From NCBI GenBank assembly GCA_013416395.1, contig JACCEP010000001.1, positions 1 to 64,000 of the forward strand: DNA of 64,000 nucleotides, read 5' to 3'. This document shows, piece by piece, positions 16,807-25,800 of this stretch (within the stretch, counting starts at the first letter, position 1; every line of letters starts with the position of its first letter). The notes below the pieces were generated by a model. That model made no database searches. It was not told where the DNA came from and was given only the letters and a program-made list of their open reading frames with translations. Source of the stretch: Alcaligenaceae bacterium (GTDB taxonomy: Bacteria; Pseudomonadota; Gammaproteobacteria; Burkholderiales; Burkholderiaceae_B). The position numbers and the translations under genes were made by a program.

Positions 16807-17481
16807 ATGCAAGCCCCTAGCGACCTATCGTTGCTCTCACTGCTGACAGATGCCAGCATCCCCGTCCAGATCGTCATGCTGGTGCTGCTGGCGATCTCCA
16901 TTTTGTCCTGGACATACATCTTCAGCAAGCACATGGCCCTCAAACGCGCCAATGAGCAAACCCGCCGCTTTGAAGACGATTTCTGGGCCGGTGGCGACCT
17001 ATCGGTATTGCAACAGGCGGTCAGTACCCGCCGGGCCGAACACGGTGCGCTGGCACGTGTTTTTGATGCCGGCATGACCGAGTTTTTAAAGGCACGGCGC
17101 AACGCCAGCGCCCCCGATGCCATACTTGACGGACCTCGTCGCGCCATGCGGGCAGCCTACCAACGCGAAATGGACAGCCTTGAGTCACGCCTTAATTTCC
17201 TGGCCACGGCGGGCTCCGTCAGCCCGTATATCGGCCTGCTCGGCACTGTGTGGGGCATTATGCACGCCTTCATCGGTCTGTCATCGATGCAGCAAGCTAC
17301 GCTGTCCGCTGTCGCTCCAGGCATTGCCGAGGCGCTCATTGCAACCGCCATTGGTCTTTTTGCAGCCATTCCTGCGGTCATTGCGTACAACCGCTATACC
17401 AATGAAATAGACCGGTTAGCCATACGTTTTGACAGCTTCGTCGACGAATTTCTCAACATTCTTCAACGTCAGGTGCGTTAA
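16807..17481 (+). CDS. tolQ: Tol-Pal system proton channel subunit TolQ
   Basis: 224 residues with three membrane helices (about 15-35, 130-155, 170-190), ExbB/MotA family. With TolR it uses the proton gradient to energise TolA, which keeps the outer membrane invaginated during division. The last two helices show the conserved GLLGTVWGIMHAF and AEALIATAIGL blocks. Its stop overlaps the tolR start by one base (TAATG), so translation is coupled. Confidence 0.97.
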   Translation: MQAPSDLSLLSLLTDASIPVQIVMLVLLAISILSWTYIFSKHMALKRANEQTRRFEDDFWAGGDLSVLQQAVSTRRAEHGALARVFDAGMTEFLKARRNASAPDAILDGPRRAMRAAYQREMDSLESRLNFLATAGSVSPYIGLLGTVWGIMHAFIGLSSMQQATLSAVAPGIAEALIATAIGLFAAIPAVIAYNRYTNEIDRLAIRFDSFVDEFLNILQRQVR

Positions 17482-17987
17482 TGTCACTGCGCAGCAGCCT
17501 GCGGCGCGAGCGCCGCTTGAAAAATGAAATCAACGTCGTGCCATATATCGACGTTATGTTGGTGCTGCTGGTTATTTTCATGGTCACGGCCCCCATGATC
17601 ACGCCAGGTCTGATCGAATTGCCTACCGTGGGGCAAGCATCCGAAGTCCAGGCGCAGCCTGTCGAGGTTCAGCTCGACCATAACGGTGATATTTCGCTGC
17701 GTGTTCGTGACGCGGGCGCAGAGTTCGAACCCATCAGCCCCGATCGCCTCGTTATTGAAGTCCGTTCACGCATGACGGCCGACACACCTGTTGTCATTGC
17801 CGCAGACGGTCGGGTGCCTTATGAAACAGTTATGAAGGTTATGGATCAACTGCGTACCAGTGGCATCAGCAGGTTAGGCCTGTTGGTTGATCAAAGCGGC
17901 GCCGGCGAAGCGGTTTCGACAAATCCTGACCACAGCACCACCGCTGGCGCAACTGCCCGGCAAAATGCCGGCACCAATAAGAACTAA
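17481..17987 (+). CDS. tolR: Tol-Pal system subunit TolR
   Basis: 168 residues: one N-terminal membrane helix with the proton-handling aspartate (NVVPYIDVMLVLLVIFM) and a periplasmic ExbD-like domain. It partners TolQ. The C-terminal ~20 residues (rich in T, A, N) look unstructured and are longer than in E. coli. tolA follows after 50 bp. Confidence 0.96.
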   Translation: MSLRSSLRRERRLKNEINVVPYIDVMLVLLVIFMVTAPMITPGLIELPTVGQASEVQAQPVEVQLDHNGDISLRVRDAGAEFEPISPDRLVIEVRSRMTADTPVVIAADGRVPYETVMKVMDQLRTSGISRLGLLVDQSGAGEAVSTNPDHSTTAGATARQNAGTNKN

Positions 17988-18037
17988 TCTGACTGCCAGT
18001 AGGTGTCGCCCGTAATGCAGCCAGGCTTAAAGACCGA

Positions 18038-19456
18038 ATGAAGCACATAAAGAAAACAGAAGGCACACACTACAAGACTCCGGAGCAGCGGGAAGAGCGC
18101 CGGGCGCTGGGCTATGCGTTCGGCATTCATGCGCTGCTCATTGTGTTTATGTTGGTTGGCTTTGTTTCAGCGCCAAAAACACCCAATCCGGTGCAGGTTG
18201 AATTATGGGCCGATGGTGTCGCGCCCAACGCCTCGGAGCCTGAAACTGACCCGCAGGCTGACAAGGCAGAAGCGCCACCTCAGCCACAAGCCGAGCCTGA
18301 ACCTGCTCCTGAGCCTGAGGCTAAGCCAGAACCAGAACCTGAGCCTGAGCCGCAACCTGCGCCACAGCCCGAACCACAGCCCCAGCCAGAACCAGAGCCA
18401 GAGCCACCACCTCCTGCTGTGCAGCCAGATGTCGCAAAGCCGGCACCCGAGATAGATCCCGATATCGCGCTTGAAAAGGCACGCAAAGAACGCGAACAAC
18501 AAGAGCGCGCTGCGGCGGAAAAAGCGGCAGTAGAAAAGGCGGCTGCTGAGAAAGCTGCAGCCGAGAAGGCGGCCAAGGAAAAGGCAGCTGTCGAGAAGGC
18601 TGCTGCTGAAAAGGCTGCCGCCGAGAAAGCCGCTGCTGAAAAGCTGGCCACCGAGAAGGCCGCTGAACAAGCGGCCAAAGAAAAAGCTGCCGCTGAGAAG
18701 GCTGCTGCAGAGAAGGCCGCAGCGGACAAAGCTGCTGCCGAAAAAGTTGCTGCTGAAAAAGCGGCCCAAGACAAAGCTGCCAGGGAAAAGGCTGCCGCAG
18801 ACAAGGCCGCGGCCGACAAAGCAGCTGCCGAGAAAGCCGCCAAAGATAAAGCCGCCAAGGAAAAAGCTGCCGCCGAGAAGGCTGCTGCAGATAAGGCCGC
18901 AGCGGACAAGGCTGCAGCCGAGAAAGCAGCCAAAGACAAGGCCGCCAAGGAAAAAGCCGCCGCTGACAAGGCTGCTGCAGACAAGGCCGCGAAAGAGGCC
19001 GCTGAGAAAAAGGCGGCTGCTGAAAAAGCGGAGAAAGAAGCCGCTGCCAAAAAAGCTGCCGCAGACAAAGCCGCAGCAGCCAAACGTGCCGCGCTGCGCG
19101 AAGCTATGCGCGGCGACGTGCTTGGCGCAGCTGGCATGCCAGGCGGATCTGCCGATCGCAACCAAGCTGGTGGTGGCGGCGGGGATGGCGGGTACGCATC
19201 CAAGGTAAGGTCATGCGTACGCCGAGGAGTTATCTATAACGTGCCACCGCAGCGCGGATCTCGTAACCCAACAGTACAATACACTGTCCAGCTCAATCCG
19301 GATGGTACGCCGAACAATGTAAGCATACGGGGGTCAGGTGACGCACGCTTTGACGAGGCTGTCCGCAAGGGCATCCTGGGTTGCTCGCCTTTCCCCAAAC
19401 CACCATCAGGCAAGTACCCGTCGTCCATCACGGGTGACTACCGCATGTACGACTAA
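18038..19456 (+). CDS. tolA: TolA, with extended Pro-Glu segment and long alanine-rich helix
   Basis: 472 residues. One membrane helix (about 25-45) anchors it in the inner membrane. Then comes a Pro/Glu/Gln-rich stretch (about 67-138) more like that of TonB, a long helix of KAAAEKAA-type repeats (about 143-360) that spans the periplasm, and a C-terminal domain III (about 385-472) with the conserved cysteine pair (VRSCVRR, ILGCSPF) that contacts Pal and TolB. Family membership is certain from position and domain III. The repeat-coding DNA gives long meaningless frames on both strands. Confidence 0.96.
   Translation: MKHIKKTEGTHYKTPEQREERRALGYAFGIHALLIVFMLVGFVSAPKTPNPVQVELWADGVAPNASEPETDPQADKAEAPPQPQAEPEPAPEPEAKPEPEPEPEPQPAPQPEPQPQPEPEPEPPPPAVQPDVAKPAPEIDPDIALEKARKEREQQERAAAEKAAVEKAAAEKAAAEKAAKEKAAVEKAAAEKAAAEKAAAEKLATEKAAEQAAKEKAAAEKAAAEKAAADKAAAEKVAAEKAAQDKAAREKAAADKAAADKAAAEKAAKDKAAKEKAAAEKAAADKAAADKAAAEKAAKDKAAKEKAAADKAAADKAAKEAAEKKAAAEKAEKEAAAKKAAADKAAAAKRAALREAMRGDVLGAAGMPGGSADRNQAGGGGGDGGYASKVRSCVRRGVIYNVPPQRGSRNPTVQYTVQLNPDGTPNNVSIRGSGDARFDEAVRKGILGCSPFPKPPSGKYPSSITGDYRMYD
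18490..19090 (+). repeat. Alanine/lysine codon repeats in tolA
   Basis: Tandem GCTGCC/GAGAAG-type units encoding AAAEKAA or AAADKAA. Some blocks are nearly identical over tens of bases (for example around 18840-18890 and 18910-18960), so the length of this segment may differ between strains. Confidence 0.8.
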
Positions 19457-19471
19457 CAGGAGATAGTAGAT

Positions 19472-20782
19472 ATGACAGCTGTCACTCCAGTAAAACTCGC
19501 TGCGCTAACGCGCGACTGGCGCACATGGGCAAGTGGGCTTCTCGTGGTTATGGCGGGTGCCGCCGTAACACCGGCCCACGCCCAACTGCGCGTTGACATT
19601 TCAGGCGTAGGCGCCACGCAATACCCCATTGCCATTGCCGATTTCGCAGGTGACGCCAAAGGCGATGCGGTTGCCGAAGTTATTCGTGCCGACCTCACCC
19701 GCTCGGGCCAGTTTCAACTGGTCAATGCGACAGGCGCTAACCTGGACGTAAACAGCTCTATTGATTACGACCAGTGGCGTAACCGCGGTGCTGACTACCT
19801 TGCCTATGGGTCTATCACCCAGTCGGGGGGGCAGTACAGCGTCAGCTACAAACTGGTCGACTCACAGGGCAGGCAACAAATGGACGGTGTTGCATTTTCG
19901 GGCACCGAGAAAGAGCTGCGTCGGGTTTCGCACCAGATTGCTGACCGTATCTATGAAAAAATCACCGGTGTTCGTGGTGTTTTCTCCACACGTATTGCCT
20001 ATGTGTTGCAAACGGGCAACACATACGAGTTACAGATTGCTGATGCCGATGGCCAAAATCCACAGGTCATGTTGCGTTCAAAACAGTCAATTATTTCACC
20101 TTCGTGGTCACCTGACGGCAAGCGTTTGGCCTACGTAAGTTTCGAGCTAAACAAGCCTGTCGTATACGTACAAACCCTTGCATCGGGCCAGCGGGTGCCG
20201 CTCGCCAACTTCAAAGGCAATAACAGCGCGCCTAGCTGGGCACCAAACGGCCAACAACTAGCATTGGTGCTGTCTCGCGACGGTATCTCACAAATCTATA
20301 CCATCAGTGCTGACGGCTCGGGGCTACGTCGTGTCATGCGGTCTCCACTCATCGACACCGAGCCCCAATTCACCCCTGATGGGGGGTCGCTCATTTTCAC
20401 CAGTGACCGGGGTGGCAACCCACAAATTTACAAAGTGCCACTTAGCGGTGGAAACGCCCAACGTATAACGTTCAACGGGAGTTACAATATTTCACCGGCC
20501 ATATCGCCAGACGGTAACAAGCTGGTGTACGTTACAAAAAGAGATGGCGCTTTCCGTATCGCATTACAGGATATGGCTTCCGGGTCCGAACAGCTACTCA
20601 CTAACGGACCCGATGACCAGTCACCCAGTTTTGCGCCCAACGGCATGCAGATCCTCTATAGTTCAGTTCAGGGCGGCCGCAGCGTTTTGGCCGTAACCTC
20701 TGTCGATGGCCGGGTGCGTCAAACGCTCTCGGCGCTAAACGGGAAAGTACGTGAACCGACCTGGGGGCCATTTACAAATTAG
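19472..20782 (+). CDS. tolB: Tol-Pal system beta-propeller protein TolB
   Basis: 436 residues: signal peptide to about residue 38 (AVTPAHAQ), N-terminal mixed domain, and a six-bladed C-terminal beta propeller built from repeats such as SPSWSPDGKRLAYVS and APSWAPNGQQLAL. It is a soluble periplasmic protein that passes between TolA and Pal. A good ribosome-binding site (AGGAG, 19459-19463) precedes the ATG. Confidence 0.97.
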   Translation: MTAVTPVKLAALTRDWRTWASGLLVVMAGAAVTPAHAQLRVDISGVGATQYPIAIADFAGDAKGDAVAEVIRADLTRSGQFQLVNATGANLDVNSSIDYDQWRNRGADYLAYGSITQSGGQYSVSYKLVDSQGRQQMDGVAFSGTEKELRRVSHQIADRIYEKITGVRGVFSTRIAYVLQTGNTYELQIADADGQNPQVMLRSKQSIISPSWSPDGKRLAYVSFELNKPVVYVQTLASGQRVPLANFKGNNSAPSWAPNGQQLALVLSRDGISQIYTISADGSGLRRVMRSPLIDTEPQFTPDGGSLIFTSDRGGNPQIYKVPLSGGNAQRITFNGSYNISPAISPDGNKLVYVTKRDGAFRIALQDMASGSEQLLTNGPDDQSPSFAPNGMQILYSSVQGGRSVLAVTSVDGRVRQTLSALNGKVREPTWGPFTN

Positions 20783-20816
20783 TTTTTAATGTGACTCTAT
20801 TTCAAAAGGAACTTAA

Positions 20817-21320
20817 ATGAGCTCGCGTATCGTAAAAAGCTTCACCATCGCAGCCTTTGCAGCCTCTCTGGCCGCCTGCAGCTCAGTCCCTCTGGACGAG
20901 TCGGCAAGCGGTACAGGCACAGGCATGGGTAACGAATCGGCCTCTTCGGGCCAGGTCATGGACCCATTCAACCCGCAAAGCCCGCTGGCCCAGCAACGCT
21001 CTGTCTATTTTGACTTTGACAGCTACTCTGTTCCAGAACAATACCGCAGCCTCGTCGAAATGCACGCAACGTATCTGACCGGCCACGGGCAACAGAACAT
21101 CCGTATCGAAGGCAACGCCGACGAACGCGGCGGTGCCGAGTACAACCTGGCACTCGGCCAGCGCCGTTCTGAAGCCGTAGCGCGCATGATGACCGTTCTG
21201 GGTGTCAATGCCAACCAGATCGAAGCGATCAGCTTCGGCAAAGAGCGTCCACGCGCTCTTGGCCATACTGATGCCGATTACGCCGAAAACCGTCGTGCGG
21301 ACATCGTCTATCAGCGGTAA
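20817..21320 (+). CDS. pal: Peptidoglycan-associated lipoprotein Pal
   Basis: 167 residues. Lipobox LAAC at the end of the signal peptide gives lipidation near residue 21; residue +2 is Ser, which favours outer-membrane sorting. The OmpA-like domain (about 60-165) with DERGGAEYNLALGQRRSEAV binds diaminopimelate of peptidoglycan. RBS AAAAGGA upstream. A strong terminator follows 24 bp after the stop. Confidence 0.97.
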   Translation: MSSRIVKSFTIAAFAASLAACSSVPLDESASGTGTGMGNESASSGQVMDPFNPQSPLAQQRSVYFDFDSYSVPEQYRSLVEMHATYLTGHGQQNIRIEGNADERGGAEYNLALGQRRSEAVARMMTVLGVNANQIEAISFGKERPRALGHTDADYAENRRADIVYQR

Positions 21321-21344
21321 TATCCGTTAATGGGTCACAGCTGT

Positions 21345-21378
21345 GCCGCGGCGGCTCCACCGTCGCGGCTTTTTTTTA
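21345..21378 (+). terminator. Intrinsic terminator between pal and cpoB
   Basis: Stem GCCGCG / CGCGGC extended by an inner CGG/CCG pairing, followed by a run of nine T. It lies inside the otherwise continuous tol-pal gene row, so it must reduce transcription of cpoB relative to pal. Confidence 0.9.
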
Positions 21379-21396
21379 TTAAACGGAATACTGACT

Positions 21397-22083
21397 ATGA
21401 GCGTTTCTTTTTTGCCCCTGCGTACTGTTGTACTCGGCACAGCGGTTGCAATAGCCTCGATCGTGTCATCACCTGCGCAGGCTTTTTCTGACGATGAGGC
21501 TAGACGGGCCATTCTGGAATTGCGTGAGCAGTTCAAGCAATTCAGCGATCAAAGCCGCAGCATTCATTTACAGCAATCTGACCGTATCGAGATGCTGCAG
21601 CAAGAACTGGCAACCTTGCGCGGCCAGATCGAGCAGCTAAATTGGCAGTCCAACCTGCAACAGCGTGCCAGCCAGGACCAATCAGGTGGGCACACCACGC
21701 ATGTGGCTGACCCTCAAGAACAGGCCGCCTATGAAGGCCCCATGGGTCTATTCCGTAGCGGTAAATACAAAGAAGCAGCAGGTAGTTTCGGGCAATTTCT
21801 TGACGCCTACCCCAATAGCCAGCTGGCCGCCGAAGCACGCTTTTACCAAGGCAGCAGCCTCTATGCCAGCAAAGATTTCAAAGGCTCTGTTCAGGGTCTG
21901 CAAGAAATGTTGCGTTTGACACCGAAAGACCCACGCGCCCCCGATGCGCTGCTGGTTATGGCAGCAAGCCAGATCGAGCTTAATGACTTGAACGGTGCCA
22001 AAGCCAGCCTGCAACGCATTATTAAAGACTACCCCGACTCATCGGCCGCCGAAACCGCAAAAAGTCGCCTGCAGCTGCTGTAG
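21397..22083 (+). CDS. cpoB: Cell division coordinator CpoB (YbgF)
   Basis: 228 residues: signal peptide (ending SSPAQA), an N-terminal coiled-coil trimerisation segment (about 35-80), then TPR repeats (FRSGKYKEAAGSFGQFLDAY and two more). CpoB links Tol-Pal driven constriction to peptidoglycan synthesis by PBP1B. The start at 21397 gives a proper signal peptide; the longer frame reads through the terminator. A hydrolase gene follows after 10 bp. Confidence 0.94.
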   Translation: MSVSFLPLRTVVLGTAVAIASIVSSPAQAFSDDEARRAILELREQFKQFSDQSRSIHLQQSDRIEMLQQELATLRGQIEQLNWQSNLQQRASQDQSGGHTTHVADPQEQAAYEGPMGLFRSGKYKEAAGSFGQFLDAYPNSQLAAEARFYQGSSLYASKDFKGSVQGLQEMLRLTPKDPRAPDALLVMAASQIELNDLNGAKASLQRIIKDYPDSSAAETAKSRLQLL

Positions 22084-22093
22084 CCATCACAAC

Positions 22094-22921
22094 ATGCAGT
22101 TTCCACCGGCTGATCGCACGCTCGTCTGCGCGGACCATACCCATCATTTTGCGCAGACGGGCAGTGGCGCAACAACGGTAGTTCTCATTCACGGCTCGCT
22201 GTGCGATTATCGCTACTGGCGCTGGCAGCTAAATGGCCTGTCAGACACCTTCCGCGTTATCGCACCCAGCCTTCGTGGGTACTGGCCAAATGCGTTCACG
22301 CGTGCCGACGCCAAGTTCAGCATCGCCCAGCACGCCCGCGATCTGAGGGTGTTTATCTCAGGTATCAATGCTGGCAGACCCGTTCATCTCGTAGGCCATT
22401 CACGCGGCGCACAGGTCACCCTAGAGCTCGCGCTGGCAGCTCCTGATCTGGTGGCCAGCCTCACATTGGCTGACCCGGGCTTCCGACTGGCTGGCGAGGC
22501 CGAAGCCCCCTTGCCTCACCGCGACATGGCTGCCCTGCTGCAGGGCGATGATGCCGACGCTGCGCTATCGGGTTTTGTCGACAGGGTAAATGGGGCAGGC
22601 ACATGGCGACAGATGACGAGTTGGTTCAAAACCATGGTCAGGGACAACGCTGCAACCTTGCTCTCGCAAGCGCAAGAGCCACAGCCAGTGGTTGACCCAG
22701 CACACTTTGCTGATCTGCCCTTCCCTTTGCTGCTGCTAGGGGGCGCCAATAGCCCGTCACGCTATCGCACGCGGCTTGACGCACTGTCACTTGCCTGCCC
22801 GCAGGCACATAGGGTGACCATACCGCTCGCGGCACATGGCATGAATCTGGCCAACCCAAGAGCTTTCAACACGGCGCTCAGCTCGTTTGTCGAAAACACA
22901 GAAATATACACACGAGTTTAA
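22094..22921 (+). CDS. Alpha/beta hydrolase
   Basis: 275 residues of a classic alpha/beta hydrolase: oxyanion segment LIHGSLCDYRYW, nucleophile elbow GHSRGAQ with the catalytic serine, and a C-terminal histidine in AAHGMNL. The substrate is unknown; it resembles small esterases and epoxide-hydrolase-like enzymes. The start is 10 bp after cpoB, so the two are probably cotranscribed. Earlier starts would lie inside cpoB. Confidence 0.85.
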   Translation: MQFPPADRTLVCADHTHHFAQTGSGATTVVLIHGSLCDYRYWRWQLNGLSDTFRVIAPSLRGYWPNAFTRADAKFSIAQHARDLRVFISGINAGRPVHLVGHSRGAQVTLELALAAPDLVASLTLADPGFRLAGEAEAPLPHRDMAALLQGDDADAALSGFVDRVNGAGTWRQMTSWFKTMVRDNAATLLSQAQEPQPVVDPAHFADLPFPLLLLGGANSPSRYRTRLDALSLACPQAHRVTIPLAAHGMNLANPRAFNTALSSFVENTEIYTRV

Positions 22922-23186
22922 GCTTGCCACTCTGCACAAGCCCCGTCCTTCCAGGACACGTGAACCGCTTCCGCGTGCAGAACGCTTAGCGACTGCAAGA
23001 TCTTCTCAGCCCCATGCTGCGAGGTAAGTGGCGTGCACCCCAGTCGACTTGACGAAGCGCACCCAGTACGACAACCATGGCCACATCAAGCTGAAACGAC
23101 AAGGGCTGAACCCTGTGCAACACAGAGCCCAGCCCGATTTCTTGCCCGACCACAGCCTTATAAGACTGGGTCGGTGCTGGCCATGC
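22922..23186. other. Intergenic region with a possible minus-strand gene remnant
   Basis: 265 bp. On the minus strand a frame without ATG runs down to a stop at 22918-22920 and encodes a protein-like tail (GAEKILQSLSVLHAEAVHVS and onward). It ends exactly at the hydrolase stop, which hints at the C-terminus of a decayed gene. A hairpin at 23103-23135 (GGGCTG / CAGCCC with an inner CTGTG/CACAG stem) lies nearer the copper-chaperone stop and may end that transcript. Confidence 0.35.
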
Positions 23187-23690
23187 TTAGTTTATACGCG
23201 TATTGGCCGGTTTTACTTCACACTGCACACTCGCCTTCTCGCCATTGTCGAACAACAGGTCAAGATCAACCTTGTCGCCAACCGCCGGGGCCTTTTCGCC
23301 CAGTTCGAGCATGGCATGGTAGCCGCCTGGCTTAAATTCAAGCTGACCACCAGCAGCAATGGCGATGTCATGGGTTTCGGACATTTTGCTCATGCCGTCT
23401 TTTTGCGTGGTCTGGTGCAGCATGACCATTTTATAGGCCGACGAAGCAGCAGCCTGAAGCTTTACTTCTTTGTCGCCCTTGTTGTGAACCACAAAATAGC
23501 CACCTGACGGTGCTGGTGCGGGGATAGCGCGTATCCAGCACCCGCTTACGGAAATAGTGTCGGAGACCTTAGCCTTGGACATATCAGGTGCGTCTTGCTG
23601 CGCCATATGATGGCCATGATTGTGCGCCTGAGCAGAAAATGCCAGGCTCGCGCCAAGGGCCAGAGCGGCGACAAGTGTAAATTTTTTCAT
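23187..23690 (-). CDS. Periplasmic copper chaperone PCu(A)C
   Basis: 167 residues: signal peptide (MKKFTLVAALALGASLAFSA), a His-rich N-terminus (HNHGHHM), and the PCu(A)C domain with the copper site H-x(n)-M ... H-x-M (MLHQTTQKDGMSKM and GGYHAML). These proteins carry Cu(I) for assembly of the cytochrome oxidase CuA centre. Start at 23690 gives the clean signal peptide. A DUF2946 gene precedes it in the same direction, consistent with a copper cluster. Confidence 0.92.
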   Translation of the reverse strand: MKKFTLVAALALGASLAFSAQAHNHGHHMAQQDAPDMSKAKVSDTISVSGCWIRAIPAPAPSGGYFVVHNKGDKEVKLQAAASSAYKMVMLHQTTQKDGMSKMSETHDIAIAAGGQLEFKPGGYHAMLELGEKAPAVGDKVDLDLLFDNGEKASVQCEVKPANTRIN

Positions 23691-23742
23691 CAAAAACCCC
23701 AGTAAATCGTGCAATATTGCGTGTCGTAATTTGAATTTGAGA

Positions 23743-24126
23743 TCAGAAGACTACGGACGCAATCGGCGGGGCTCGAGAACCGACAGGTGGGCCGCGCACA
23801 GCTGGAGCACGACGTTGAGCCATGGCACGCCATGGCGTGGCCCACTGGGCAAGCACCAGCAAAACCATAAGGACCAGTGCGCCCATGAGCATCGCGATCG
23901 GGCTGATCGAAGCCCCAAATGCGCATAGCAGCATAGGGGGCTCGTTATGAGCGCCAGAGGTATCAAGCGATAGTGCTTGAATCACGGTGGTGGGCAAGCC
24001 TGATACACATAGCGTCATGCTTGGTGCGCCCTGCCCCTGACCAGGCATATAGCCGAGCGGAATCAGCGCTCGCAGCAGGAACGCCAGCAATATCAAACGC
24101 GCAAGGTTTACATATACCGCTTTCAT
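23743..24126 (-). CDS. DUF2946-family small membrane protein
   Basis: 127 residues with an N-terminal hydrophobic segment (LARLILLAFLLRALIPLGYMP), a middle with MTLCVSG and MLLCAFG cysteines, and a second membrane helix. This arrangement is that of DUF2946 proteins, which are often found beside copper-uptake or copper-chaperone genes. Function is not established. Start at 24126 (MKAVYVN) chosen by the hydrophobic helix; it lies 52 bp upstream of the PCu(A)C start. Confidence 0.7.
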   Translation of the reverse strand: MKAVYVNLARLILLAFLLRALIPLGYMPGQGQGAPSMTLCVSGLPTTVIQALSLDTSGAHNEPPMLLCAFGASISPIAMLMGALVLMVLLVLAQWATPWRAMAQRRAPAVRGPPVGSRAPPIASVVF

Positions 24127-24181
24127 TGCTTCGCAGTGTACTATGCCAAGGTCATTTGTTTTGTGTCGCAGGACAAACACC

Positions 24182-24625
24182 ATGCCTAGTAATGCCAGTG
24201 CCCAGACCCCAGCGATTACCGTCGCTGAGTTCGAGCAATTATTGCAAACCCATCACCCTTTCTCGGCCCTACTTGGCGCTGAAGTTTTGGAAATCGGGGT
24301 TGGCACGGCCACTTTGCTGCTGCCTGACGACGCAGCGCATAAACGCCTGGGTGGCATTGTTGCTGGCCCTATGCTCATGGGCCTGGCAGATTTGGCCTTG
24401 TATGCGGCCATTGTTGGCGCAACCGGCAACGCGGAGGCTGTAACGGCCAGCCTGAGCATAAATTTTTTACGCAAGACCCCGCCTGGGGGCGTGCTGGCTC
24501 ATGCCCGCGTACTTAAAACCGGGCGAACCTGTGCCGGTGATGTAACGCTGGTGCCGGCCGTTGGTGGCGAGCCCGTAGCCCAGGTAATTAGCACCTGGGG
24601 GCTGCCCACCCCACGCGCGACCTAA
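24182..24625 (+). CDS. PaaI-type hotdog thioesterase
   Basis: 147 residues, single hotdog domain of the PaaI/YigI type. The central helix region HKRLGGIVAGPMLMGLADLA and the strand ASLSINFLRKTPPGG carry the fold's usual active-site area. It probably hydrolyses acyl-CoA thioesters; substrate unknown. It diverges from the DUF2946 gene (55 bp between starts). Confidence 0.85.
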   Translation: MPSNASAQTPAITVAEFEQLLQTHHPFSALLGAEVLEIGVGTATLLLPDDAAHKRLGGIVAGPMLMGLADLALYAAIVGATGNAEAVTASLSINFLRKTPPGGVLAHARVLKTGRTCAGDVTLVPAVGGEPVAQVISTWGLPTPRAT

Positions 24626-24658
24626 TTGCTCAGGCTTGCGTCGGCAAACAAAACACTA

Positions 24659-24702
24659 GCCCCTGGTCACGCAACTATTGCACACTCCACGCTTCCAGGG
24701 GC
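24659..24702 (-). terminator. Terminator of the nucleoside ABC operon
   Basis: Arms GCCCCTGG and CCAGGGGC with a 28-base loop, followed on the minus strand by TAGTGTTTTGTTT. It lies 8 bp behind the binding-protein stop and could also end the convergent thioesterase message. Confidence 0.7.
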
Positions 24703-24709
24703 ACTTCAA

Positions 24710-25798
24710 TTACTTCGTAGGCATCTTGCTGGCGACGCCCTGCACGTAGTAATTCATTTTATTCAGACCGTTGTCGTCCAGCACGCCCGACTCCAGTTGA
24801 ACCTTACCCTCATTATCAGTAATTGGGCCGGCAAAAGGAGCCAAGGTGCCGGCAATGATTTCTGCCTTTTTCTCAAGCACAAGCTGCTTGACGTCATCAG
24901 GCAGTGCAGGACCGAAGCCTTCAATTGCTGCCATGCCTTGCTTCAGGCCACCCCAGGTACTGGATGTTTTCCATGTGCCATCGAGCACAGCCTTGGCTTG
25001 CCCCGTAAAGTAGTCACCCCAGTGATGCGTCACTGCGGCCAGCTGGGCGTGGGGGCCGTACTTGGACATGTCTGAATGATAGGCAATGGCATACTTGCCT
25101 TGTTCTTCGGCAGCTTGCACCGTGGCGGTTGAGTCAGTGTGGTGGCTGACCACATCGGCGCCCTGGCTCATTAATGCAAGCGCTGCATCACGTTCTTTAC
25201 CCGGATCAAACCAGCTGTTTACCCAGATAACCCGCACCTCAGCCGCAGGGTTGACGCTGCGCATGCCGCGTGTAAATGCATTAATACCTTGCAACACTTC
25301 AGGGATGGGGAACGCACCCACATAGCCCGCCTGGTTGGTTTTGGTCATTTTGCCTGCGATGATGCCGGCAAGATATCGTGCCTCATAGAAACGGGCATTG
25401 GTGGTTGCCACGTTAGGCGCCGTTTTATAACCCGTGGAATGTACAAACTTGACATCAGGAAACTGCTTTGCCACCTTGAGGGTGGGGTTCATGTAGCCAA
25501 ACGATGTCGTGAAAATGAGCTTATTGCCTTGCTCCGCCAGGTCGCGAATAACACGTTCGGCATCAGCACCCTCAGGCACGTTTTCTACGTATTGTGTTTT
25601 GATCTTGTCGCCCAGTTCGGCTTCCATTTGTTTGCGGCCGAGATCCTGCTGCCATGTCCATCCGGCATCACCAATTGGGCTGACATACACAAAACCTATT
25701 TTCAAAGGCTCATCGGCCGCCAGGGCGCTCGATGAGACGGCAAATGCGGGCAGCAGCACTGCAGCGCAAAGCGCCTTACGGAATAAACGGACTGACAT
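24710..25798 (-). CDS. BMP-family ABC transporter substrate-binding protein
   Basis: 362 residues: signal peptide (to ALAADEP) and a BMP/Med/PnrA-type periplasmic binding domain (IGFVYVSPIGDAGWTWQQDL, TSFGYMNP, GYVGAFPIPEVLQGINAFTRG). BMP proteins bind purine nucleosides or related compounds. There is no lipobox, so it is soluble. Last gene of a four-gene operon (ATPase, two permeases, binding protein). Confidence 0.92.
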   Translation of the reverse strand: MSVRLFRKALCAAVLLPAFAVSSSALAADEPLKIGFVYVSPIGDAGWTWQQDLGRKQMEAELGDKIKTQYVENVPEGADAERVIRDLAEQGNKLIFTTSFGYMNPTLKVAKQFPDVKFVHSTGYKTAPNVATTNARFYEARYLAGIIAGKMTKTNQAGYVGAFPIPEVLQGINAFTRGMRSVNPAAEVRVIWVNSWFDPGKERDAALALMSQGADVVSHHTDSTATVQAAEEQGKYAIAYHSDMSKYGPHAQLAAVTHHWGDYFTGQAKAVLDGTWKTSSTWGGLKQGMAAIEGFGPALPDDVKQLVLEKKAEIIAGTLAPFAGPITDNEGKVQLESGVLDDNGLNKMNYYVQGVASKMPTK

Positions 25799-25800
25799 GA

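Noticed and set aside
18203-19203. Two 300-residue minus-strand frames opposite tolA
   Set aside because: Low-complexity Ala/Ser or Phe/Gly/Leu strings created by the reverse complement of Ala/Lys codon repeats.
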